Source: Lumnitzera littorea (taxonomy: Eukaryota; Streptophyta; Magnoliopsida; Myrtales; Combretaceae). Taken from it: a DNA stretch of 64,000 nucleotides. The notes under the pieces were generated by a model that was given only the letters and a program-made list of their open reading frames with translations, did no database searches and was not told the DNA's origin. The number at the start of each line of letters is the position of its first letter. Position 1 is the stretch's first letter. The translations under genes were made by a program, and so were the position numbers. Shown here in pieces: positions 1-10,439 of this stretch. The stretch spans positions 87,853,872 to 87,917,871 of the forward strand of contig JAMXBB010000001.1 of assembly GCA_024138015.1 (NCBI GenBank), given 5' to 3'.

Positions 1-619
1 CGGTAAATAATTTAGGATTAGGGTTAATATGCTTGAGAAAGATATTAGCTTTAATTGTGAATCCCTCCGGTCAAGAATTATAGAAACTGAATTGAATACA
101 TTTTAAAAAGGTTACATGTTAAACACTAGGGGAAATAATTCCTAAATACATCATTGCATACTCGAAGTCGTTAGTAGTTTATTGCTTTCTAAATTGCTTA
201 GTTAAGTCTCATAAGTAGTTTAGTTTATTAATTTCAGTATTTTTAATTCATTCAACTCGACATAATTTTCCGGTTAGATAATAAAGCTAAGTTAATATTA
301 GTACTCAAAATCTCTGAGGGATCGACTCGGACTCATATCCGACTATATTAAAATTGATAGGTGCGCTTGCCTCGTATCAGCATGCCTTATCAGATGTGAC
401 TCATTGGTTTAAGACAATAGGTTACTCGCCTCACAGCCTTACTTAAGGGTTGATGTGAGCTAGGTTAGGGTTTCTTAATGAAGGAGAAAGGGAAACATAA
501 GGAAAATATTTCATTCATCAAAAGAGAGGAATAATATGCACACAACAATTATAAGGGTAATTTATACCAAACATCTTAGGGTTATAAGGTACATAGAATT
601 TACTAAAAAGGGTAAATAG

Positions 620-1401
620 AATACATATGCATGTACAAGTGATGAGTTGAAAGTAGCCTACCTCATATTGCATGTTTGCCTCCAAACCCTTGAGAAAGTG
701 ATGAGCTTAGGACCAGTTATTAGCCTTGATAAGTTTTGGCAAAAATTGACTTAAGGGCTAAGCTTCACCTCATATTCAGCAACCAATCTACTACCCTATT
801 TGTAATTATAATAAGCAGCTTCCATTGCGTTGCTCACACTGTTCAAGAAGTATTTGTTATAAAACGGCTCTTGGAACCTCTACTAGTCAATCACTCCCTA
901 GGCCAAGCTGCATTCACCTTCCCATTAATCTATTATTGTTCCCTTCAGCATATAAGTTGCATATTCACCTTGCAATCCTCCGTCACCCTAATAACAACAA
1001 AAATCTTTTCAATTTCTCTAATCCAATTATGTGCTTCAATTGAGTCTTCCTTGTTAAGGTTAAAAGGATTTGCCTAACTACCAAACTTGTCTAAGGAGAG
1101 CTATTCTTACTATCTTCTAACCAAAACCCCCCACATGTGGTTCATGGTTTGAAGAAACTACATACTGTTAATAAGCACCTATCCTTGACTTCCCTAAGGC
1201 ACCTACCCAGATTGTGATACTGGGCGATCCTATATTAGATAGCCTCCTTGTGGTGACTGTCTACCCTACCTAGCAAACTTAACTAGTGGGAATTCTTACC
1301 TTAAAACTGGCCGCGCCCCCCTCCCCTTCATTTCTCTCCATAAGGGCGTCTTGACGTTTGTTAGCATTGTAGTTAAAAGTGGAATTTCTCTTAGGTAGCA
1401 T
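620..1401 (-). pseudogene. Ty3/gypsy gag relic
   Basis: Translating the minus strand from an ATG at 1401 gives a basic N-terminus starting MLPKRNSTFNYNANKRQDA, as expected of a plant chromovirus-type gag. Further along, in shifting frames, come segments of the retrotransposon gag domain: NWIREIEKIF, then a stretch with FYNKYFLNSV, then VAEYEVKL. These match the usual order (W-x-E-x-I-x-x-x-F, then F-x-x-x-Y-F, then the EY-E-x-F-x-x-L motif). Several stops and frameshifts break it. The family's gag normally assembles the virus-like particle and packages element RNA; this copy cannot be functional. The identification rests on motif order only. Confidence 0.6.
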
Positions 1402-1627
1402 TTGATAGAAAATACAAGGAAACAAGAGAAAGATAAATAACTAAGATCAAAGGAAAGGGTATAAATACAGAAGTAAGATAGATAACCTCATGAGAGAACA
1501 AACACTAAGAAAAACCAGAATGACATAAGTTATCTAACTAGTACTTAAATTACGTTTTCACCTATTCCCAACTCACTGTCTTCTTATTTTAGTTATCCTT
1601 CTCTTATGTGTTCTATAGATTCATCAA

Positions 1628-1644
1628 CCTAAGCTTCGATACCA
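1628..1644 (-). other. Primer binding site (tRNA-iMet type)
   Basis: On the minus strand the site reads TGGTATCGAAGCTTAGG, close to the plant initiator-methionine tRNA primer site (TGGTATCAGAGC...). It lies 7 bases inside the end of the LTR at 1652. Its orientation shows that the element runs leftwards. Confidence 0.65.
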
Positions 1645-1651
1645 TTTAATT

Positions 1652-4094
1652 TGTAATGCCCCTAACCCAGAATGCCACAGACTACCACATTTCCCTAGTC
1701 TTCTATTAATAGGTCAGGCCATAATTCCTGGACTAAACCTCCAATTCATAATTAAATAACAACCATTGGCTTTATTAATCGTTAACTCCATAAATAAGTA
1801 CACAATGTCTCTATAAATACTATTCATAAAAAGTAATAAATTCAACAACACTTGAAATTCACCATATTGTGGTATGGTGGCAAATAACATGTTCTCTCAA
1901 TAAAAAAAAATTACTGAATCGAAAATGGATCTCTATTCCTAATGTTGATAATAGTCATCATGATAATAATTCTATGCATAAAGATCCTCTTGGTAATAGC
2001 TCCCTCCCCACTCCTCATAACCAGAATAATTCTCATAATCAACTTGATAACCAGAACTAGTGATATCTCTAAAACTATCATTCTAACCTACAGTTGTAGG
2101 AAAAAGAAGGGTGAGAGAAGCTCTATATGGAACACACATGTACATGTACAAAGGCAAGCCATGACAAACCACATGCATTAAATGGAAAAAAAAAAATTTA
2201 CATAACCATCTGTTATCTTTATTTTTGCCAGTCACATAGAAAACACAGCAAAGGTTCTCATAACCTTCATCATAACACAATTTGATTTCATCCTATCGGT
2301 TAGGCATGCTTCTCTAAGCCCCTTTACAACTTACATTTAGGTATACCACTTTGAACCCCATCTACTTATACTTACATCTACCATAGATCATCTCCATGCG
2401 AGACTCTACTATGGACAACTTGTCGTATGGGTAATTGAGGTTACCTCTAAAGATTTGCCACTCTGAGCCCTTAGGTCGAGCCAAGTACAACAATAAGTAA
2501 TGATGATTTAATTTGGATATTTAATTAGTCAATTTGAATACATTTACTAATAAAAAGTCCAACCTAACAATCGCAAGCAAACACTTAAGTGTCAAGTACT
2601 TAGAGTTCATCAAAAGTATTGATTGTAAATCAACTTAGGAAAAGTAATATGTAAAGAGAAACGAAGACAAAATTATCTTAGCAAACTTTTATAACTTCTT
2701 ATAGGCTTTCTAAGAGTCTTGGATGAGAATCTTAGACCAAATATGGCTAAACTTAGGTTAGAAAGATGAAAGGAAGTAACTATAGGGTTCATAGTTGGGA
2801 ATCACATCCATGATCCTTTGTTAGAGTGAAACAATAAGTGCACACCTAGGTTCATGGCCATGTACTTGGCCTTATTTCCCCTTTCTTTCTACCATTGCAA
2901 GAATACGCCCTAAATCACTGTTGTGTACTTACTCGTGTTCCTCTCGCCCAAAATTTTTCTTCAAAACTTCTTCAATCCAAACATTTTTGAGAGGATCAAG
3001 GTCAGGATCATGCTCATGATCTTTAACCATGATCTTGCTACCTTAATTTTCTTCTCTTCTTTTCACAAAAAACACACCCTTGATTCGAAATCCAAACCTC
3101 AACCGCACTCCACAAACATCAAAATCCCCTCACTACTAACTAAAATCTCATCGAAACATCTTAATAAGACTCTTAAATCTATGAATTTCATATAAGACAA
3201 GGATTGCAAAGGAGGGATATATTACCCTATAACTTGAAGAACCCTAAAGTAATTCTTTGAGTTCTCCCAATATAGACAACCATTTACAACCTTGGGAAAA
3301 CGAAAATGCAACTTTAGAATCAAACCATTGCCAAACTCTAAATCACTAAGACACTTACCAACAAATCTTTTTAAGGTTTTCTATGAGTCTTGCGGTTTCA
3401 CCCTTTCTCGCACCTTTTGCTTTCACGATGAGTATTATAGCGATTAAGGTTGTGATTTCCAATAAGATCTAATAAAGTCTTGAGAAATCAAAGCCTTATC
3501 ATCAAGGTTTCACTAATAGCTTTGCCACCGAGTTCAATTCTATAATAAAAGGAGTCTAAATAAATTCTAGGTTAGAAGGAGTGCTATGTGAAAGGGTTAG
3601 AACTTTTACAACTTCCAAGTTTGTCCTCTATTAATTTTTTAGATTTATCATATCACCCCTTTCATAAAATACACTCTTTTAACAATAGGACCTTATTTTA
3701 TTTTCTATATTTTATTTTTATGCTAAGAGTAGGTAAATGATTCAAGTTTGGCTCCGGTTTAAAGAAGAGATTTAAGGAGGGTAGGGAGTACCATCAGAAT
3801 GGGGACTCCTAACATGCTAAGTAGTGAGTAGCCTAAATTGTATGTTGAAAAGGGAGAAGATTTGGGCTTAATTGTAAGCTCATGATGAAGATGTTGCATA
3901 TTTAAAAGGGTAAATTGTGATACCTTATGGTTAGTGTCATGCATGAATTATGGGTGGTTGTGGTGCTAGTCTATAAAGTCATAGTAGTGAATATTTTGTC
4001 AACACATGGTTGCAACTTTTAGGTCAAGTGGTTAATATGCTCATTTGTATTTGTTAACTTGCTTTATTAATTGCTTTTGGCTTAGGGCGTTACA
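1652..4094 (-). repeat. 5' LTR of the minus-strand Ty3/gypsy element
   Basis: The repeat starts TGTAATGCCCCTAA and ends TTAGGGCGTTACA, so its ends form the short inverted repeat typical of plant LTRs (TG...CA). A tRNA-iMet-like primer site follows immediately on the minus strand. Its length, about 2.4 kb, fits the large LTRs of Tekay/Del-like chromoviruses. The partner LTR lies outside the window. No usable open reading frame is present; the short ones at 1869-2181 and 2923-3195 have no recognisable content. Confidence 0.65.
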
Positions 4095-7000
4095 CATTTT
4101 GTCCCCTATTGGTGACATCTCAATGGTATGGTATGGGACTTAGAATTTGAATAACTAAAAGGGACTTTAACAACTGAGTCTACAAATTAGGTTGAAGAAT
4201 TATTGGCTTTGTATACAGAATCAAATAGCTTAACTAATAAGATTGAAAGCATGAAGGAAATTTGGCATTCCGCCCTTTTGAATTTCACCACTTATTTAGA
4301 AGTTCCTATTTCATATTGGTGTCAAGAATGTTAAATCCTTCCTTAAAAATCTTCTTATCTATCAACTAATTGCAAACACCTCATTTTTTCCGTTTTATTT
4401 TAGTATTTTTATTGAGACAAGTTAAAGAAAAATAAAAAATGAAAAAAAAGAAGAAAATAAAAAAACTAAAGTATCAAGTCGTATCGAGTCAATTCGAATC
4501 AAATCAAGTCGAGTTAATTCGAATCGAAGGGTTGAGTAAGATAATGGTGTATGTTTAATTTAGTAAATTCTAAGTCGTTAAAGGATTGAACTTCATTAAA
4601 ATATTTTATTCCAATCTGATATAAAGTGGATTTTTTATCTAATTCATATTGAGCTAGAATAGACTTAGAATTTATTAAGTAGGTTATTGGGCTAACTCAA
4701 ATTGAAATGAATTAGGCTTGAAAAATAGAAAGCCCAAATTAAAGTAAGGTTTCTGTATCTTCTAAGAATCTAAATTGTATCTTCCAATTCGTTATCGTAT
4801 CTTTCATATTTAGAGTTTGTTGAGATTAAATTTATATCTAAAAAGATACAAAAGATTTGGTTGTGTGACTACAAATAGTGAGTTGACAATGAAGTTTCAA
4901 ATGTTTTTATAATTACATACCCCCCATAGCCACAAAAAACACAAGTCTACATCCACGCAGTGTATGAAATCTACACATATCCATCGATAGCCCACTATGC
5001 TTCCCCAATCACTCACAAGCCCCGTCCCCCAATCACTCACTTGGACAACACTCGCTACGATCCTAATACCTACTGCTAGCACATTCGCTTACACATATTA
5101 ATCACTCGCATACAAACCACGCGCAAACATATAGCACTCGAACAATACCGACACAAACACATAGACCACATACATCACTACAGCCGCACATACTCTCTTA
5201 CACGACACTCGACTAATACGACTACATGCTACACTTACACTACACTCATACGCTCATTGCATACACTCCACTCGCTGCCTGTCATTATATACACACTCTA
5301 CGAAGACACACACACACCACTACGTTTGGTCACACTCCATTTGCTGTACAACACACATGTTGATACACAATCGCACGTACGCCACATACGAAGCACGATA
5401 CAGTCGCATGCCTACCATACATGAAGCATGACATATGCTGATGCACATACTACACTATTTGAGATACGTTGCACACGATTCATTGCTGCGTATGATCACG
5501 ATCCATGTCGCACCAACACGTACAATCAGATTCCACACCGAGCATGTAAACGTAACAACCATGAACCGGTCAACACGAACACGCTAATCACATGAGTCGA
5601 CTTGTTTAAGTAAAAATTATTATTATTTTATTTTTTAGTTAATTATTTTACTAGTTTGTTTTTCTTAGTGCAAGTTTTTTATTATTTTTTTTAATTGTCA
5701 TATCGTTAGCTATATTTTCAGATATTTGTCAGTTTTTTTAATAAGTTAATTAAATAGCATTTTTTAGCCAAAATCGCATTTTTTGAAAAATTGTGTATCT
5801 TTTATTTGAGATTCATATATTTGGAGAAAATGTGTATCTAAAATACTTATCTTGTATGTAAAGTTTAGTAAAGATTGATTTTGATACGTAGTGATTTTTT
5901 TAAAAAATAAAAAAATCTTAATCGAAGTTTTTAAAAAAGATTTAGTTAGTTTGGGTTTTCATAAATTCGTGAAATTATATTTTCTAGGGTTTTTTAAAAT
6001 AATAAATGGTTAAATAAACGTGAATCTAGCTTGATTTTTAAAATAAAAAATTCACCTACTAAATATTTTCTAAAAAGAACTACATTGGTTTAATCCCGAC
6101 TAATAGGTACGTAAGCACCTTCAAGGCAACCGTATAAAAATAAAAAAACTTTTTTCCTTTTTCTTGAAAAAATTCGTAATAAAAAATAATAGAAAATTCA
6201 TTTTAGTTATATTTTACATATCTGTATATATCTTAGTATTCTTATAAAAATTACAAAAAATAAAGCCTGTTAATTGATTTTTTTATTTTTTACATGGTAA
6301 TTTAATCTTAATAGGCTGGCACTCGAACTTAGTTTTTCTGGTTAATTTTCTAAAATTATTTTTTTAGAAAAGACGCAAATTAGTAGCTAAATTAGGGTTT
6401 TTCCATCCAAAAACCTTAATTTCATTTTTTTATCAATTTAACTAGTTGACGACTCCAATTTTTTAAATATTTTTCCAAAACAGTTTTTTAAAGGAAAAAA
6501 TGCATTTCATTAATTTAATATCGAGTAATTTATATTAAATGGGCTGGGCTTAATATAGATTAAATTAAGGAAAACTAAAATAGGGCTCGACACTAATCAC
6601 TATAACTCCATATAATGTCTTTTGGAAAGCAATATGAATTAATCAATGTTTTTACATTCTCTTTCTTAACATTTTTGCACAAAAGTCATATGATTCCTTT
6701 TTTAATATGAATTTAACACATTGTAATTACCAAAATCTCATACCATTCCTTTAGATCAATTATATTTCTTTTTTTATCCTTTTTATTTTATAATTAATTT
6801 GTTGTACAATAATCATATTTGAACTTCTTGCTAACATACAGTTGGACACTTTTGATATCACACTTTTTCACCGTAGGATGGACTTTAAATTTAAAAAATT
6901 CGATCTTGTTTTGTTTGTTTGTCAAAACGTCAAATGAATTACAATTATTTTGTTTCTTAGATTTTTTGAGATGCTGTTTATGATTCAATATAAGCTTTCT

Positions 7001-7200
7001 AGATGGATTTTGTTTAGTACCATCTTTGTAGTCATCATTAACATCATCTCTTCTTCTTCGTTGTCGTCTTTTTCTACTTAAACATTAACTATAGCATCCT
7101 CATTATTATTGATTTACTATTCTTATTTTTTCCATTTCTTCATTTGACTCATTTGTTTATTTTTCTTCTTTGCTATCCTCATCACTTTCCTTAAAGGATG
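4095..7200 (+). mobile_element. Long-TIR DNA transposon (MULE-like/foldback), copy 1, interrupted
   Basis: Bases 4095-4370 and 6593 to about 7200 align with the left and right arms of the element at 15240-30012. The shared terminal motif is an ATTTTGTC-like end followed by a CATCTCAAT/GTATGG stretch. The sequence continues through the AATTAATCAATG region, a GAGATGCTG motif (6970) and a CT-rich tract near 7050 that also flanks the large insertion in copy 2. A solo LTR (4371-6592) interrupts it. The outer left end abuts the LTR at 1652-4094 and the right terminal repeat is not recognisable, so this copy is truncated. No transposase domain was recognised. The minus-strand frame 6794-6988 (KIEFFKFKVHP) is of unknown meaning. 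Confidence 0.55.
4371..6592 (-). repeat. Solo LTR, 2.2 kb, with perfect 5-bp target site duplication
   Basis: The unit starts TGCAAACACC and ends GGGCTCGACA, and is flanked on both sides by CTAAT (4366-4370 and 6593-6597). The unoccupied target is preserved in the right arm of the sister DNA transposon (29606-29610, minus strand). The minus-strand start TGTCGAGCCC and a GGCTGGGCTTAAT stretch (6544) resemble the Ogre/Tat-like LTRs at 15830 and 25151, so it probably belongs to a related lineage in minus orientation. There is no internal region or second LTR, which implies LTR-LTR recombination. Bases 4910-5600 are an unusual C/A-rich, G-poor tract. Confidence 0.8.
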
Positions 7201-7703
7201 GTCTCCCATCCTCTAACCTAGTAGGAAAATACCATAAGGGCATCATCAAAGTTACAATTCCCTCTGTCTCTAACTATCTCTACTCAAAAGCTACTACGGC
7301 AGTATATCTATTATACTGAGGTCCTAGACTCATCTCCATCCATGCTCACTAATCTTTCCAGCTGTAGCATATCTTATCGTGAAACTTATCAATAATCTCA
7401 TCAACTGTCCTAAAGATATTCCAATAAGCTAATTCCATCAATAATTGCTGAAATTTAACCCTATAGTCAATAGAGAATACTTCTCCATTCCACCCGAACC
7501 ATATCCAACTATGTATTAGTTCCCCCCTTCGACCCTATAATTATAGTTAAACCAATTAACATGTACTATGTTAAACATTATGATTACTTATGTTTTCATA
7601 TGCTTAATACAATCTTTTATCACCCACTTCATATTACCCACTCTTAATATTCCTAAAATGTCTAATTCTTTTAATTATTTATTTCAAAGCAAGTCCACTA
7701 AAA
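7201..7703. other. Unassigned repeat-derived sequence
   Basis: AT-rich sequence between the DNA transposon relic and the primer site at 7704. By position it should be the 5' internal part of the minus-strand element whose LTR starts at 7729, but the minus strand translates to nothing I recognise. No open frame above about 60 codons is convincing. Confidence 0.3.
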
Positions 7704-7719
7704 CTACACTTTGATACCA
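7704..7719 (-). other. Primer binding site (tRNA-iMet type)
   Basis: The minus strand reads TGGTATCAAAGTGTAG, a slightly decayed initiator-methionine tRNA primer site. It lies 9 bases from the LTR border at 7729 and shows that a second minus-strand retrotransposon ran leftwards from here. Confidence 0.6.
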
Positions 7720-7728
7720 ATTTAGAAC

Positions 7729-9180
7729 TGTTACGCCCCGAAGCGGCAGAGTTGTAATAGCCTCACCGTGCAAACCATCCTAAGATAGAAGTTAGCCTTA
7801 CAACCGCTATCTTAGACCTGATCTATACAAGGCGTCCATGACTAACTCGCTTTGAAGTAAACAGTTTGTAATTTAAATAAATCATTTACCTAAGAAAGTG
7901 AGGAATATATATATACACTATAATTCGGTTATTGCAATTAAAGTTTACAATATTTCTCTATAATATATTTCCTAGTTATTACATTATTCATAAATGAAAA
8001 CTAATTCTAAAATAAAAACTTAGACCTTAAAATATGTGTTTATTCTTCAATGTTTTTCCTCACTCCCCAAGATCCAGCAGTTGTTAGCTTCAGAGTAGTT
8101 GTTTGCTGCTTCTTAGCCAGCACTTGCACGATGTCTATAGGGATGTGAGCAACCATAGCTCGGTAAGTTAGGATGGAGGACTTAAAACTATACCATAAAC
8201 ATACAACAGGGTTATCAATTAACTTATTAGGTGCAATGCATGTGCAATCAAATGCCATCGTACGACGTTGTTCGGCCAGTCGTGAGATTAGAGAAATTGC
8301 GCCCACTCTAGTCCAGATTGAGGAGTTGCCATTAATGCAACAGCTCACGAACAAATCCAGGCTTGTGTAATGGAGACCTCACTCCTCCCACGACTACCTT
8401 CGAACCGCTGACTTCACCCTTGCCGCGACCTCCTCTCCTATCACTTAGTTCGACTGAGGATGAAGAAGGGACCATTATGCAATCCTACGCTATCCCTTTC
8501 GAAGGGGTTGGTATTTGGCTGGAGAGTCCTAAGTTCCCCTAATGGGTTGCCATGTATGTCCAATTATGATTACTGGTCGTATATTTGATTCAGTCCAATT
8601 TAGGGTGATCAATCATTTCATACAAATCATACAATACATGCCAAAGTAACAAACAGAATCATAGCATCACCCATAATCAAGCACATGCACACATCCAACT
8701 ATCTAACAAGTACAACCAAGCATAATCTTAAGCCTCCAAAATACGGCATCGTATTAATCCCAATTTACCTCGACTCCTCGCTCACTCACTCGAGGTCCGA
8801 CTTGCTCAGGCCATCGCCGATCATCCCTATAACACAAACGTGATTTCAGTTTTTCGTATAACTATTATAGGTTCATTTTATCCTATAACGCTTATTGTTA
8901 TGTTTTGTTTAAGGTTTAATATGCCTAATTATCTAGGTCTTAAGTCTTTTACAATTATTCTAGGTTTGGGGTTAGGTTTAATATACCTACATGTAAATTC
9001 ATATATAGTACAAATAAATATGCTTAAATATTATTTAGGTTATTTTATGATTTTTAGTATAAATATAATTTATCTCTAGCGATTCGTTAATTATCGAAAT
9101 GCATTTTACTCATTTTCGATAAATGATGAGTTATATACTTAAAATTTGGAATTTTTATAGTCTTTTATTTTATTGCTTAT
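7729..9180 (-). repeat. 5' LTR of another minus-strand Ty3/gypsy-type element, end unclear
   Basis: The unit starts TGTTACGCCCCG beside a primer binding site, the same layout as the LTR at 1652. It contains a relatively GC-rich middle (8200-8520) and an AT-rich tail (8840-9180), typical of plant LTRs. I cannot find the expected GGGGCGTAACA-like terminus before the gag of the next element begins at about 9250, so the right end is probably truncated or rearranged. The overlapping frames 8040-8354 and 8173-8370 on opposite strands look accidental. Confidence 0.5.
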
Positions 9181-9249
9181 TTTCTTAAATTCAAACTTAC
9201 GGGGTTATTTTTTAATATTTCTAGCTTTACTTTATAATTTAGGCTTGAT

Positions 9250-10236
9250 CGGATCTTTCAACCAATCGAAACCTTGAGGGACTGGTTATGGGACTTACAG
9301 CTTGCCAACCTCCTAAGGTCGCGCAAAGTACCCCACAAGTTGCTCAACCTATTAGAGGTCATAACCTAGTTCGACCTATTCGAAGTGGAGGAGTAGGCGG
9401 ATGAGTAAGACAAAGGATAAGCTTAAGAGAATTAGATGAAGAGGATGAGCAAGAGCATTTTGAAGAAGAGCGAGCTATAGTCCCCAGCGCATCTGACCAT
9501 GTAAAGCTTTGAATTCCAAGCTTTAATGGATTTGGGAGTGATGATGAGTATTTGGAATGGGAAGAGAGAGTAGAGCGTGTTTTTTAATATTATCAGTATG
9601 AGGATTTTAAGAAAGTGAGAATTGCTACTATTGAGTTCTCTGAATATGTTGCCATGTGGTGAAAGAATTTTTAGATGATGAGGAGACGTGAAGGCTATAG
9701 AGAAATTAATACTTGGCCCGAGATGGAGAATACTCAGAAACAGGTTCATGTTGAAAACTTATCTATAAGACACTTTTACTCGACTTCAAGAGCTGAGACA
9801 AGGAAGTTGAACCGTTGATGAGTATGTTTAAGAATTTGAAATACTTATGATTCGTTGCAAAGTGGAGGAAACACTAGCTTGAATAGTCTCTAGATTCATC
9901 GCTGGATTGAGAGGTGACATTCGAGACATTGTGGAACTTTAACGATTTACCACAATGGATAAAGCCATTAGAATAGCCTAACAAGTGGAGAGGCAGAAAA
10001 GAAGTCGAGTATTAACCTGGCTACCGACTAGCCTACCTAGACAGGCGAGTTACCGAGCTTAATCAAGTACCAAATCTACCAGAAAGGTTAATGTCCGAGC
10101 TAAGCAAAAAGGCCAACTTGACAGTGAAGTGCCAACTCAAAATTATGACAAGGGACAAGGGTCTGGTAGGAAGACGAGTCAGATCAAGTGCTTTAAACGC
10201 CAAGGGTTTGGACATATGGTTGCTCAGTGCCTAAAC
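9250..10236 (+). pseudogene. Ty3/gypsy gag relic with altered zinc knuckle
   Basis: Broken frames give the retrotransposon gag domain: YLEWEERVERVF, then YQYEDFKKVRIATIEF, then RRREGYREINTWPEME, in the order of plant gypsy gag. The nucleic-acid-binding CCHC knuckle is at 10189-10230 and reads CFKRQGFGHMVAQC. The second cysteine of the CX2CX4HX4C pattern is arginine, a single-base TGC to CGC change. Several stops (for example at 9661-9675) interrupt the frame. The family's protein forms the particle and binds element RNA; this copy cannot. Confidence 0.75.
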
Positions 10237-10439
10237 TGAAGAACTATGGTAATCAAGGGAGATGTCACAAAGCTGGAGGTAGAGAGTACAGATGAGAAAC
10301 CCAAGGAAGAGGAGATCCCTATTAAGAAAGAGCTGATTGAGGAGGATATGTTTGCTGAGGACTTAGACTAGTTGATCATGGTTGTTCGATGCACAATGAA
10401 CATGGAACTCTCACGTGAGGAGGAGCAAAGAGAGAATTT

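Larger units (their letters stand above)
1..1651 (-). mobile_element. Internal region of a decayed minus-strand Ty3/gypsy retrotransposon (5' part)
   Basis: This stretch lies directly downstream, on the minus strand, of a primer binding site and an LTR (1652-4094), so it is the 5' internal part of a retrotransposon that continues past the left edge of the window. A gag relic can be read at about 620-1401. Bases 1-600 hold no readable frame. Around 300-420 the plus strand has a short GC-richer stretch that resembles the R/U5 end of some plant LTRs, but I cannot define its borders. No host gene is visible. Confidence 0.6.

Noticed and set aside
1..600. Telomere-like words (TTAGGGTT, TTAGGGTTAATA)
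   Set aside because: They are isolated single occurrences, not a TTTAGGG array.
736..1077. 113-codon plus-strand open frame
   Set aside because: It is antisense to the gag relic and shows no recognisable domain.
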